A stretch of 44,758 nt of DNA from Bacteroidetes bacterium GWF2_49_14 (GTDB lineage Bacteria; Bacteroidota; Bacteroidia; Bacteroidales; UBA12481): positions 829-45,586 of the forward strand of contig MEOR01000076.1 in the NCBI GenBank assembly GCA_001769295.1, given 5' to 3'. Both the position numbers and the translations under genes were made by a program. The notes under the pieces are model-generated. The model made no database searches and had not been told where the DNA came from. It saw only the letters and a list, made by a program, of their open reading frames with translations. How positions within the stretch are numbered: position 1 is the stretch's first letter; each line of letters begins with the position of its first letter. Positions 17,001-24,822 of this stretch are shown piece after piece.

Positions 17001-17051
17001 AATCCAACAGAGGAAAAAAAGACTGAAAAGAATTTTGTAAGGTTTTTTCAT
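14031..17051 (-). CDS. T9SS-secreted glycosidase-like protein
   Basis: 1006 residues. Signal peptide (IILFSLFFLCWISFLTC-like, cleavage near residue 28). Residues about 35-110 resemble a DOMON/glucodextranase-type sandwich (GDVRDLIAVYEKEVGDTISF, RIDLMDLN). The large centre (about 200-650) is rich in Trp and Asp and looks like a polysaccharide-active barrel. Residues about 665-720 (DLDLDGENEYILENNKVFAI, FENDGGRMEYGFAY) recall the C-terminal beta-domain of GH57-type amylolytic enzymes. The last ~90 residues are a type A T9SS sorting domain (YQNYPNPFN, TGLYFYQLRA, TKKMFLIR), so the protein is exported through the type IX system and cleaved or anchored at the surface. A secreted or surface carbohydrate hydrolase is inferred; the exact GH family is not established. 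Confidence 0.8.
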   Translation of the reverse strand: MKKPYKILFSLFFLCWISFLTCNPLSARALVSNDSVYDWTYWKKENLKSLDSWGDSDGDVRDLIAVYEKEVGDTISFRIDLMDLNTDSGLNIYFAIDYKPGGNRELIRGNQSFVTEVVWDLLYVMYDTVTQAVFDTDFNDHPEYLTHMALDNQLDFLEFSVSKMAFAGWNAKPFQMQVIVTRKNSASISDKTTPVFNDSSCGRAKLVLAFGNMFYAIGPQGISKYDGFGFDPEARPGERRGDKYLFDAVEKYSLPLTIVDLRPDVMAGNEYLPVNDRMRKLTDAGLFDAPGSLSYGHFMPWQPDDVNALAIQLAREIRQKFGLHDSPVFAPYEGMLRVGDLEAIRQAGYSAVYSGQYGYWFGWITDWSNNDSIKKWHDAMKKIHLANGVNLFFGMVGPMWDPRWGEMTGSLYDRDKFIGTDRGLHLWWRRVLMDLAEDPDQEKYMVLGSDIGFTDWFYQDVAENNCRWIAYHPWIEATTFSDLLQRNWAPVDHGDLGLAPNEPMDRFSSEGDMHYNTYFWQFYYGGISDGHSPLIAEGDTIESYFDYVPYLRHGQRIPGKLKMGDDKTPGTIVSETLHNLRAAPDNNLTYLAWMAYFMNIGEQTFHTQTKYQPGELGNGWGGKYLHPAAKIRANLLGQVNKIVAAAHWADEAAKEELTDSTLCISQDLDLDGENEYILENNKVFAIFENDGGRMEYGFAYHKSVGPVQIVAPTYQLGLVLFGRSNYEEGELPAENPALGETAFEESEYRDLIFTVVHDNKSLSFTSPDGRINKTFTLDNNMITAHYILTDLEYLVLGSGLPVNVMNMYSGKYWPDKIGKVETPESVGGLVTDGGYAKISVMGTGYHRLDSFIDSPIKEEMSERLDPSSYPQGHWLFFPYHIVTEPHFGSGEFSISLTLSAESPATEGTFEDDFRIPDEIYQNYPNPFNVETLIKYKLQQDSEVEINLLNLHGQLLTTLEKTYQNAGIHYVIWKGTDGSGRPLPTGLYFYQLRARNVVQTKKMFLIR

Positions 17052-17557
17052 GTCATTCGCTCAGCAGAGCTTTTTAGGTTAGTTAAAATAATAAATATTA
17101 AACTGCCGTTTTGTCGTCAATTATCAATAAAAACCTTAATTAAAATTTCAAGTATTCTGCTAATCATCGATACACTATTTCCCCAAAAACACATATAAAT
17201 TCCCGTAAAGTTATGACTTTGAAAGAATTAATTCTCTGAAAGTTAATAATTATGATACCAATTAATACCGGTCACGACTGTAGGCGAGAATTCTCTATGA
17301 AAAAAAAGTCAACCTGGAATAATCCTTGATTCACCAGCATTTTTAGGTTCATTGACCGGTTTGATTATTGCCTTCACTGACTGGTGGGAACATCAAAGGG
17401 CGCTTTCCACGAAATCTGAAAAGAAACCAATGTCATCAGCGTAGCGGGCTTCCTCCTCCGGCACAGACCGGGAAATGGGCGGTCCAGCTGATTTGCAAAA
17501 AAGAAAAACGGGCCTTTGTACCGTCGAAAGAATAATTTCCGGAATGTGTTTCATTTT
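17052..17557. other. Long AT-rich intergenic region
   Basis: Divergent spacer between the secreted protein (minus strand) and the sugar transporter (plus strand). It is AT-rich and must carry the promoter of the secreted protein, but I see no clean TTTG-N19-TAnnTTTG pair. A 60-codon minus-strand frame at 17393-17575 has no start context or family resemblance. Confidence 0.4.
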
Positions 17558-17668
17558 TTTAACCACAATAGGCACAGTAGATCACAATAGTAGAGACAGA
17601 TCATAATCTGTCTCTACAACCTGCCTCAAAAATTTCTATTGTGTCCTAGTGTGCCTACTGTGGTTAAA
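17558..17668. repeat. Palindromic element with ~33-bp inverted arms
   Basis: The left arm (17558-17590, beginning TTTAACCACAATAGGCAC) and the right arm (17636-17668, ending GTGCCTACTGTGGTTAAA) are inverted repeats matching in about 29 of 33 bases. The same arms recur at 18988-19112, so this is an interspersed MITE-like family. It ends 38 bp before the transporter start and would form a long cruciform or RNA hairpin in the leader. Confidence 0.75.
17590..17617. repeat. Perfect 12-bp hairpin nested in the palindromic element
   Basis: GTAGAGACAGAT-CATA-ATCTGTCTCTAC is a perfect 12-bp stem with a GTAG head, the form of REP sequences mobilised by RAYT transposases. It lies inside the loop of the larger palindrome and is absent from the sister copy, so it looks like one repeat inserted into another. 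Confidence 0.65.
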
Positions 17669-17705
17669 TAATTGAACTTTGAAAAAATATCACGAAAATT
17701 GATGC

Positions 17706-18977
17706 ATGGGAATTGCTAAAACTAAAGCTCAGGCCAACTGGCTCACTATCGGAACGATAGGGGTATTCTTTTTCATATTCGGATTTATTACCTGGCTGAA
17801 TGGCATCCTCATTCCGTATCTGAAAATATCCTGCGAACTCAACCATTTTGAATCCTATCTCGTTGCTTTTTCCTTTTATATCGCCTATGTTTTGATGGCG
17901 ATTCCCTCTTCATGGGTGCTGAAAAGAACCGGATTAAAGGGCGGAATGATGATCGGGCTGTTTGTAATGGCTGCAGGGGCGCTGTTGTTTATTCCTGCCG
18001 CCTTTACCCGCACCTATTTCTTTTTCCTGTCGGGGCTTTTCATCATGGGCACCGGCCTGGCCATCCTGCAGACGGCTGCCAACCCGTATATCACCATTCT
18101 GGGTCCGATTGAGAGCGCTGCGCAGCGGATCAGCATCATGGGAATATGCAGTAAGTCGGCAGGCATCATTGCAACCTACCTGTTCGGAGTGATGGCCCTG
18201 AAGGATGGCGACGCCTTGCTGGCAAAGCTTTCATCCATGGATCTGGTCAGCAAGGCAGCTGCACTGGACGAACTGGCCTCACGAATCATCGTACCCTATT
18301 TTGTGATGGCTGCTATCCTGATTCTGGTGGGTATCCTGGTGAAGATTTCCGGATTGCCCGAGATCGACCCGAACATCCGGAATGCCGGGGACGATAAGGA
18401 CGGACATGCCGCACGGACCAGTATCTTTCAATATCCTTACCTCCTGTTGGGGGTTGTGGCTATTTTCTGCGATGTGGGGCTGGAAATCATCGCGGGCGAC
18501 ACCATTATCAGTTATGGGCTGAGTCAGGGTATTCCGATATCAGTGGCAAAGCATTTCACTTCCCTCACCATGCTGGCTTCGATCCTGGGATACACGATCG
18601 GGGTCATTGCAATCCCCAGATATATAACCCAGGTGAAAGCGCTCAAAACCTGTGCAATACTCGGTATCGGGCTGACCCTGGCCGCGATAGGAGTTCCGAA
18701 AATGGCATCCGTTGTTTTCATCGCCTTGCTGGGCATGGCCAATGCACTGATATGGCCATCCGTTTGGCCGCTGGCTCTGGAGGGTCTCGGAAGGTTTACC
18801 CGTATCGGCTCGTCGCTGCTGATCATGGGGAACCTGGGCGGAGCGCTGCTGCCCCTGCTCTACGGACGCCTGGCTGATGCGGTGAGCCCGCAGAAGGCCT
18901 ATTTCATTGTGATACCTTGCTACTTATTCATCCTGTACTATGCAACTTTGGGGCACAAGGTTGGGAAACGGGGGTAA
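17706..18977 (+). CDS. FucP-type MFS sugar permease
   Basis: 423 residues with about 12 membrane helices; no signal peptide. The first helix carries FFFIFGFITWLNGILIPYL and helix 4 is followed by LQTAANPYITILGP, the hallmark of the FHS (fucose-galactose-glucose:H+ symporter) family that includes FucP and GluP. It imports a monosaccharide across the inner membrane with protons. Downstream genes encode two Tat-exported oxidoreductases/glycosidases, so it probably takes up a released sugar such as an N-acetylhexosamine, hexose or an oxidised derivative. The ATG at 17706 directly precedes the first helix. Confidence 0.93.
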   Translation: MGIAKTKAQANWLTIGTIGVFFFIFGFITWLNGILIPYLKISCELNHFESYLVAFSFYIAYVLMAIPSSWVLKRTGLKGGMMIGLFVMAAGALLFIPAAFTRTYFFFLSGLFIMGTGLAILQTAANPYITILGPIESAAQRISIMGICSKSAGIIATYLFGVMALKDGDALLAKLSSMDLVSKAAALDELASRIIVPYFVMAAILILVGILVKISGLPEIDPNIRNAGDDKDGHAARTSIFQYPYLLLGVVAIFCDVGLEIIAGDTIISYGLSQGIPISVAKHFTSLTMLASILGYTIGVIAIPRYITQVKALKTCAILGIGLTLAAIGVPKMASVVFIALLGMANALIWPSVWPLALEGLGRFTRIGSSLLIMGNLGGALLPLLYGRLADAVSPQKAYFIVIPCYLFILYYATLGHKVGKRG

Positions 18978-18987
18978 TTCCTATTTA

Positions 18988-19112
18988 TTAACCACAGTAG
19001 ACACAATAGATCACAATAGGTTGGAATTGGTAATTTAGCACTAAGGTAAATACTCTTTTTATTGTCCTTCTATTGTCCTTCTATTGTGTCCTATTGTGCC
19101 TACTGTGGTTAA
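18988..19112. repeat. Second copy of the palindromic element
   Basis: Inverted arms at 18988-19019 (TTAACCACAGTAGACACAAT...) and 19081-19112 (...GTGCCTACTGTGGTTAA) match in about 29 of 32 bases. The interior has a tandem CTATTGTCCTT duplication just before the right arm and lacks the nested hairpin of the first copy. It begins 11 bp after the transporter stop and ends 12 bp before the next ATG, filling the whole gap. Confidence 0.75.
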
Positions 19113-19123
19113 AAAAATGAATT

Positions 19124-20425
19124 ATGAAAAGTATCTCAAGGAGAGGATTCATCGAACGGGGAACCATCGCTGCCCTGGGTTTGAGTGTTTTGCCGATTGA
19201 TCTGCGAGCTGCCAATCCTGAACGAAAAACGGTGAAAGTCGGGGTCATCGGAACCGGCGGGCGAGGGATGAGCCATATCAGCACCCTGCTGGGAATGGAA
19301 AACATCGAAATAAATGCTGTGTGCGACCTCACCCGGTCAAAGGCTGACAGTGCCGCCGATTATTGTGTGAAAGCCGGAAAACCCCGCCCCAACGTATACT
19401 GCCGGGACGAAAACACCTGGAAGGAGCTGCTCGATAAGGAAAAGCTTGACTGCGTGATCATTGCCACCTATTGGGATTCACATGCGGCCATCGCCCTGCA
19501 TGCCATGAAAAACGGCATCTATCCGGGGATAGAGGTTCCGGCAGCCCTTACCGTTGAGGATACCTGGCAGCTGGTGGAAACATCGGAAAAAACCGGGATT
19601 CCATGCATGATGCTGGAAAACTGGAGCTTCCGGCAGGACAACCTGGCCGCCCTGAACATGAAACGCCAGGGGATGTTCGGAGAAATTGTCCACTGCCACT
19701 GCGCCCATTCCCACGATTGCATTGATCACTGGTTTTTCGACAGCGCAACCGGCGCTCAGAAATGGCCCGCCGAATATCTTCTGAAATATAACCGCGATCA
19801 ATATCCCACGCACAGCGTCGGGCCTATCCTCAGCTGGATGGATATAAACTGCGGAGACATTTTTACGGAGATCTATTCAACTGCGTCAGCTTCGAAGGGC
19901 ATCAATGCGTATTTCAAGCGGAAGTTCGGCCCGGATCACTCCAACGCAAACCTGAAGTACCGTCAGGGTGATATCGTGACCTCCCTGCTAAAGACAAAAA
20001 TGGGCAAAACCCTGGTTATCAATTATGATATGCAACTGCCCCGGCCCTATTCCAATCGCTGGTTATTGGAGGGGACCCTGGGCGTATATGATGAAGAAAA
20101 GAGCTCCATCTATCTGGTGGGGAAGAGTCCTCAATACCACACCTGGGAACCCTGGAAACCTTACGAAGAAAAGTACAATCATACGTGGTGGAGCAGCGAT
20201 TTCTCGGCCCAGTCGCACGGCGGAACCGACTATGTGATGCTGAACCAGTTTATTGAGGCCGTCCGGGCAAAAGGCCCCACACCCATCGATGTATATGATT
20301 CAGCCGTAATGACTGCAATTGTTGAACTCTCAGGCATTTCGATTGCAAAAAATGCACCGGTCGCCTTCCCGGATTTTACAAAAGGAAAATGGAAGACCAA
20401 CAAACCTAATTTTGCCGTGCTATGA
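19124..20425 (+). CDS. Tat-exported GH109-like oxidoreductase-fold glycosidase
   Basis: 433 residues. Tat signal (SRRGFIERG, then a hydrophobic run to residue ~28), so it is exported folded with its cofactor. Rossmann fold GVIGTGGRGMSHIS binds NAD. The stretch IEVPAALTVEDTWQLVETSE, CMMLENWSF and the motif YPTHSVGP match GH109 alpha-N-acetylgalactosaminidases, which cleave glycosides by an NAD-assisted oxidation/elimination route. IEVP stands where Gfo/Idh/MocA enzymes usually have EKP, as in GH109. Substrate inferred as an alpha-GalNAc or related glycoside. It overlaps the next gene by 4 bp (ATGA). Confidence 0.85.
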   Translation: MKSISRRGFIERGTIAALGLSVLPIDLRAANPERKTVKVGVIGTGGRGMSHISTLLGMENIEINAVCDLTRSKADSAADYCVKAGKPRPNVYCRDENTWKELLDKEKLDCVIIATYWDSHAAIALHAMKNGIYPGIEVPAALTVEDTWQLVETSEKTGIPCMMLENWSFRQDNLAALNMKRQGMFGEIVHCHCAHSHDCIDHWFFDSATGAQKWPAEYLLKYNRDQYPTHSVGPILSWMDINCGDIFTEIYSTASASKGINAYFKRKFGPDHSNANLKYRQGDIVTSLLKTKMGKTLVINYDMQLPRPYSNRWLLEGTLGVYDEEKSSIYLVGKSPQYHTWEPWKPYEEKYNHTWWSSDFSAQSHGGTDYVMLNQFIEAVRAKGPTPIDVYDSAVMTAIVELSGISIAKNAPVAFPDFTKGKWKTNKPNFAVL

Positions 20426-21489
20426 TAAAAATCCAGGCCAGTGTATCCAAGGGTTGGCTGAACAAGAACGGGGGATTTGTTTTCCCCGACCTGTATTATC
20501 TCGATCCGGTTTTCAGATTTGAACAGGACAAGAAGATTGACCGTTTTGTGAGGGACCGGTTTCCCGGATATGCTATTTACAATATGGAGTCTAATCTGGT
20601 TCAGGCCCGATATGTAAATGAAAACCAGATTCTTGTCGGGGCCATCCAGCCAAACATGATCCTGGCTGCCGTACTCGGCGCCCGGTTTTCGTTTTTCGAA
20701 AAAACCGACTCCGATGTGCTGGGCAAGCCTTTAGAGAACATTTCAGGCAGCAGAGAACTGCCCTCCCCGGAGTCGCTTACCGGACATCCCTTTATCCTGG
20801 AGCTCGACAGACAGATCAACGGTATCAGGGAGAACCATCCCGGATTGCGGGTGATCCCGCCCTTTTTCTGGGATGAATCGGGACGGGCCACCATCCATGG
20901 GGTAATCACGACTTCGCTGAAACTTACCGGGGATAACATCATGACGATCATGATGGCAGATCCGGAACTTGCACATGCCATCCATCAATGGATCGTGGAA
21001 GCATATGTGGTCCTGATCAGGCATTTCGCGGCGGCAGGCGACCTGCCGGTTACTTCCGTCCATGTGGGCGAATGCGCCGGTACCATGATTTCACCGGAGT
21101 CATATCAGGAATTTGTAGTACCCTATATCAGTCAGCTCGGGGACCGGTTAGGTCCGGTCCGTCTCCATTCCTGCGGCCTATCGGATCATCTGATCGAACC
21201 CGCCTCACACATACGTAATCTTAGAATATTTGATACTGGTTCAAGAACTTCATTGGAAAAGGTTCGGAATACGATGGGCAACGACCTTGAAATCAATGTC
21301 GCACCGCCAACGGATGTCCTGCAGGAGGGACACCCCCAATCAGAAGTTCTTGCCTGGCTCGATCAAACGATAGCTGAAAACCGGGGCGGCCCCCTGCAGA
21401 TCGCCTATCATCTTGAAGCCGATTATGATACAGATAACGGGCTGGTCATTCATGAAGAACTTGAGAAACGGGGGCTGCTCACGGGTTAA
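20422..21489 (+). CDS. Uroporphyrinogen decarboxylase (UroD) family protein
   Basis: 355 residues, cytoplasmic, about the length of UroD/MtaA proteins. Recognisable segments are PPFFWDESGRATIHGVITTS, VHVGECAGTMISPESYQEFV, VPYISQLGDRLGPVRLHSCG and FDTGSRTSLEKVRNTMGNDL. The His and Cys in HVGEC and LHSCG correspond in position to metal ligands of methylcobamide:CoM methyltransferase-type members, so a corrinoid-dependent methyl transfer role is possible. It is not the haem-pathway enzyme: the N-terminal signature of true HemE is absent. Translational coupling to the GH109-like gene points to a sugar-linked job, for example demethylating a methylated sugar product; that is inference. Confidence 0.75.
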   Translation: MIKIQASVSKGWLNKNGGFVFPDLYYLDPVFRFEQDKKIDRFVRDRFPGYAIYNMESNLVQARYVNENQILVGAIQPNMILAAVLGARFSFFEKTDSDVLGKPLENISGSRELPSPESLTGHPFILELDRQINGIRENHPGLRVIPPFFWDESGRATIHGVITTSLKLTGDNIMTIMMADPELAHAIHQWIVEAYVVLIRHFAAAGDLPVTSVHVGECAGTMISPESYQEFVVPYISQLGDRLGPVRLHSCGLSDHLIEPASHIRNLRIFDTGSRTSLEKVRNTMGNDLEINVAPPTDVLQEGHPQSEVLAWLDQTIAENRGGPLQIAYHLEADYDTDNGLVIHEELEKRGLLTG

Positions 21490-21495
21490 AGAAGA

Positions 21496-22182
21496 GGGGT
21501 GGGCAAAATGGGGGTGGGACAAAACGGGGCTGGGACAAAATCCCCGGCCTGAAGGCCGGGGTTACTGAAGAGTAACCTTCTCCCTTGGTACCAAGAGCTA
21601 ATAAATATTACAAGTGACTGATATTTAGGATTGTAGAAATTCATACAATGACTAGAAAAACATCTTCGACAGACATCAGTAACCCCGGGCTTCAGGCCGG
21701 GGCTTTCTGTCCCACCCCCTTACTGATGAGTAACCTTCTACCTTCCTGCAAAGAGTTATAAAATAACGCAATGGACTGATATTTAGCATATTAAGAATTT
21801 CAGAAATGACTAGATAAACGTCTTCGACAGACATCAGTAACCCCGGGCTTCAGGCCGGGGCTTTCTGTCCCACCCCCTTACTGATGAGTAACCTTCTACC
21901 TTCCTGCAAAGAGTTATAAAATAACGCAATGGACTGATATTTAGCATATTAAGAATTTCAGAAATGACTAGATAAACGTCTTCGACAGACATCAGTAACC
22001 CCGGGGTTCACCCCGGGGATTTCTGTCCCACCCCCTTACTGATGAGTAACCTTCTCCCTTGGTACCAAGATTTCATCAATATTGCAATTGTCTGATATTT
22101 AGGACTGTAAGAATTAATGCAGTGACTAGAAAAAAACCTTCGACAGACATCAGTAACCCCGGGCTTCAGCCCGGGGCTTTTT
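21496..22182. repeat. 158-bp-period repeat array with GC hairpins
   Basis: Units start with TTACTGATGAGTAACC or a close variant (TTACTGAAGAGTAACC) at 21562, 21720, 21878 and 22036, exactly 158 bp apart. The middle two are nearly identical and the outer two diverged. Each runs through CTGATATTTAG to ACAGACATCAGTAAC and a GC hairpin, then GTCCCACCCCC. TTACTGATG and CATCAGTAA form terminal inverted repeats of each unit. Hairpin arms vary with compensating changes (CCCCGGGC/GCCCGGGG, CCCCGGGG/CCCCGGGG). The left edge carries the hairpin in inverted orientation plus a degenerate triple GGGTGGGACAAAA. It fills the 730-bp gap and encodes nothing. Confidence 0.8.
22157..22182 (+). terminator. GC hairpin followed by T-run at the array end
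   Basis: CCCCGGGC-TTCA-GCCCGGGG (perfect 8-bp stem) is followed by CTTTTT, the form of an intrinsic terminator. It is the last hairpin of the array and would isolate the UroD transcript from the next gene. Confidence 0.55.
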
Positions 22183-22221
22183 CCTACCTTTAGGATGATC
22201 AATTTAAACCGATCCCAAACA

Positions 22222-23538
22222 ATGACAACCACACGTCGAACCTTTATCAGGAACCTGGCCCCGTTGGTGGCCGTTCCCTGCATCCTTCCCTCCTGCATCC
22301 GGTCAAAAGCGCCCAACAGCCGCCTTACGATGGGCTTTGTTGGGATGGGAATCCAGTCGCGCTACCTGCTGTCGAAGTTCGCCCCCGAGGTTCAGGTTCT
22401 GGCGGTATGCGACGTGGACACCACCCGGCGGACCAACGCCCAGCAGTGGGTTGACAAGTATTATACCGACCATCCGGATAAAGGAACCGCCGGGTGCAAA
22501 GCATACACCGACTACCGGGAGCTGATGGAGCGCGATGATATCGATACGGTATGCATTGCCACCCCGGATCACTGGCACACAAGCGTCATCGAACTGGCCC
22601 TGAAAAAAGGCAAGGATGTGTATTGCGAGAAACCGCTTACGCACAATATCCAGGAAGCGATCGATGTGATGGATGCGGTCAAGAAGCACAGGCGTGTGCT
22701 GCAAACCGGATCGATGCAGCGATCGGCCAAAGAGTTCCGGGTTGCCTGCGAACTGGTGCGCAACGGCTGCATCGGAAAGATCGACCATGTGGATGCCAAT
22801 TTCAGCGGGCCTCCGATCCCCTGCGACCTTCCGGAAGAGGAGATGGAACCGGGCCTCGACTGGAACTTCTGGCTCGGACCGGCCCCGATGCGGCCCTATA
22901 ATTCCATCCTGAGTCCCCGCGGCATACACGGTCATTTTCCGAACTGGCGCAATTACCGCGAATATGGAACCGGAGGGGTTGGCGACTGGGGCGCGCACCA
23001 TCTGGATATCGCGCAATGGGGGCTGGGCGCTGATGACAGCGGTCCTGTGGAGGTAAAGTTTGTTAATGGCGAGGCCACGCTTTTATATGCCGATGGGGTT
23101 ACCGTCATCCGCAAGGACCAGGGTTTTGGTGTTCACTTTTTCGGCAGTGACGGGGAAGTGATGGTTAACCGGGGAACATTCAAAATGGTGCTCAAAGGCG
23201 AGACGGTTGCCGCCTATACAGGACAGGCAACACCCGATACCAACTGCGCGGCTGAGGTTCAGAAAGCTGAAGACAGGTTCCTGAAGGATGCAAAGATCAG
23301 GCTGTACGACAGCCCTTCACACTATCTGGATTTCCTCAATGCGGTTAAAAGCCGGACCAAACCAATTGCCAACGAGCAGGTTGGCGGCCGCACTGTGATC
23401 TCCTGTCACCTGATTAACCAACTCTATTACCATAATGAAACCCTTAAGTGGAATCCGGCCAAGCTCTGTTTTACCGGTGGAACAGGAAGTCCCGACTGGA
23501 TGACGAGGGAAAGCCGTGACTGGAAAACGACCGGATAA
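22222..23538 (+). CDS. Tat-exported Gfo/Idh/MocA oxidoreductase
   Basis: About 438 residues from the ATG at 22222 (MTTTRRTFIRN); a start at 22195 is also possible but adds residues before the twin-arginine. The signal RRTFIRNLAPLVAVPCILPS ends in a Cys in a lipobox-like context (LPSC), so it may be a Tat lipoprotein. NAD(P)-binding GFVGMGIQSRYL, the EKP motif in CEKPLTHNIQEAI and the GDWGAHHLDIAQWGLG segment are typical of the family. It probably oxidises or reduces a sugar in the periplasm, as in keto-glycoside pathways. It shares direction with the GH109-UroD pair but is separated by the repeat array and probably has its own promoter. Confidence 0.88.
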   Translation: MTTTRRTFIRNLAPLVAVPCILPSCIRSKAPNSRLTMGFVGMGIQSRYLLSKFAPEVQVLAVCDVDTTRRTNAQQWVDKYYTDHPDKGTAGCKAYTDYRELMERDDIDTVCIATPDHWHTSVIELALKKGKDVYCEKPLTHNIQEAIDVMDAVKKHRRVLQTGSMQRSAKEFRVACELVRNGCIGKIDHVDANFSGPPIPCDLPEEEMEPGLDWNFWLGPAPMRPYNSILSPRGIHGHFPNWRNYREYGTGGVGDWGAHHLDIAQWGLGADDSGPVEVKFVNGEATLLYADGVTVIRKDQGFGVHFFGSDGEVMVNRGTFKMVLKGETVAAYTGQATPDTNCAAEVQKAEDRFLKDAKIRLYDSPSHYLDFLNAVKSRTKPIANEQVGGRTVISCHLINQLYYHNETLKWNPAKLCFTGGTGSPDWMTRESRDWKTTG

Positions 23539-23540
23539 GG

Positions 23541-24737
23541 TTAGTACAGGAAACCGAAAAGCCAGAGCGGAATTTTGTCTTGCCGGGCATATTCAACATT
23601 GTCAGCCGCTATCCAGGCGTCCTTGATACCGCTTATTTGTTTGCGGGTTTTGTTTTTGCCACCGATTTCAAATGTGTATTTGTGGTCCACCAGGAAATCT
23701 CCCTGATCAGATCCGGTTATGGAATGACCAACCTGAAGCTGATTGATAAAGTATGTCTCCCTGAGAGTCCCGTGGTTCGAATTGCCGTCCGCCAGTGTGC
23801 TGACAAGGTTGGGATTGTTCAGGAAAATTTTATCGGGCTTGTTCATCTTGCTCATTCCTTTCGTGCCGGATTGCATCAGAATTAATAATTCGGCTTTCTC
23901 AAGGAGATGAAGATATCGCAACAATGTTTCACGGCTCACACCCACCTGCTGACTGAGTTTAACAATATTCGGCTTGTAGGGGACAATTTCGGCAAGAATT
24001 GAGATCAGCTTTCTCAAACTGTGAACGGCACCAAAATCAATGTTTTCAATGGATGGCAGATCGCTGTCCAATACCTGGTTGATGGTCTGCTTCAGCCGGG
24101 TCTGAAAATCGGACTCACCTTCCAGAAAGAATGGATAATACCCGTTAATTAAATATTCTTCGAATAATTTCAACGGTTTTATCTTCTCCAGGACCGGTAA
24201 TATTTTTTCCGATGCATGGTTTAAAAGATCATCCAACTCTAAAACAGGGAAATGGATATTGTATTTTATTCCGATAAACTCTCTGAACGATAACCCTGAC
24301 ATCCTGTACAGGATGGCCCTTCGGCTCAAATCGAATTTCCCTCTATAGATATCCAGTGCCGATGAGCCGGTTACGACCAGTTTAAGATCGGGGAAATAGT
24401 CGTAACTGTTTTTGATCTCCTGCGACCAGTTTTTGTATTTGTGAACCTCATCCAGAAATAGGTATTTACCTCCCCTTTTTACGAAGTTATCTGCAAAATC
24501 AACCAGTGCGGTTTTGGAAAAATATAAATCATCCATGTTCACGTAGATGACTTCATCAGGCTTAGTATTTAAGTTTTCCCTGATGTATTGAAGCAGAAAG
24601 GTGGTTTTGCCAACACCCCTCGCTCCGATTATGGCAATTAAGCGGTTATCCCAATTGATTCTATTCCACAAATAGCGTTTATAGGAGAGGTCCACAGAGT
24701 TTATTCTGGACGCGGAGTATTCAAATTGTTTTTCCAT
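23541..24737 (-). CDS. AAA-family ATPase of the DUF4143 type
   Basis: 398 residues. N-terminal ATPase domain with Walker A GARGVGKTT (about 38-46), Walker B KYLFLDEVHKY near 93 and sensor VVTGSSALD. The C-terminal half (about 200-398) matches the DUF4143 partner domain: a winged-helix-like VSRETLLRYLHLLEKAELLI and a nuclease-fold-like FEIGGKNKTRKQISG near the end. Such proteins are frequent and mobile in Bacteroidota and archaea; their role is unsettled, with defence or toxin-related roles suggested. Its stop lies 2 bp from that of the convergent oxidoreductase. A minus-strand TATTTTTG at 24756-24763 could be its -7 box. Confidence 0.88.
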   Translation of the reverse strand: MEKQFEYSASRINSVDLSYKRYLWNRINWDNRLIAIIGARGVGKTTFLLQYIRENLNTKPDEVIYVNMDDLYFSKTALVDFADNFVKRGGKYLFLDEVHKYKNWSQEIKNSYDYFPDLKLVVTGSSALDIYRGKFDLSRRAILYRMSGLSFREFIGIKYNIHFPVLELDDLLNHASEKILPVLEKIKPLKLFEEYLINGYYPFFLEGESDFQTRLKQTINQVLDSDLPSIENIDFGAVHSLRKLISILAEIVPYKPNIVKLSQQVGVSRETLLRYLHLLEKAELLILMQSGTKGMSKMNKPDKIFLNNPNLVSTLADGNSNHGTLRETYFINQLQVGHSITGSDQGDFLVDHKYTFEIGGKNKTRKQISGIKDAWIAADNVEYARQDKIPLWLFGFLY

Positions 24738-24822
24738 TATGTCAGATACGTATTACAAAAATAGTTATATTTTGTCATATATATCTTACAAAAATGATTT
24801 TTTCACAAACCTGGTACATCTT

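Noticed and set aside
17393-17575. 60-codon minus-strand open frame in the intergenic region
   Set aside because: It has no recognisable domain, start context or conserved composition, and partly covers the palindromic element.
20422-21489. Haem-biosynthesis uroporphyrinogen decarboxylase (HemE)
   Set aside because: It lacks the HemE N-terminal signature, and the gene overlaps a sugar-oxidoreductase gene, so it is better placed with the wider UroD/MtaA family.
21496-22182. Possible CRISPR array
   Set aside because: The period is 158 bp with no short direct repeats and unique spacers. The intervening sequence is itself repeated, so it is a tandem element array.
22157-22200. -7-like box TACCTTTA before the second Tat oxidoreductase
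   Set aside because: There is no -33 element at the right spacing and the box is one base off consensus, so it is not reported as a promoter; its position only slightly favours the start at 22222.
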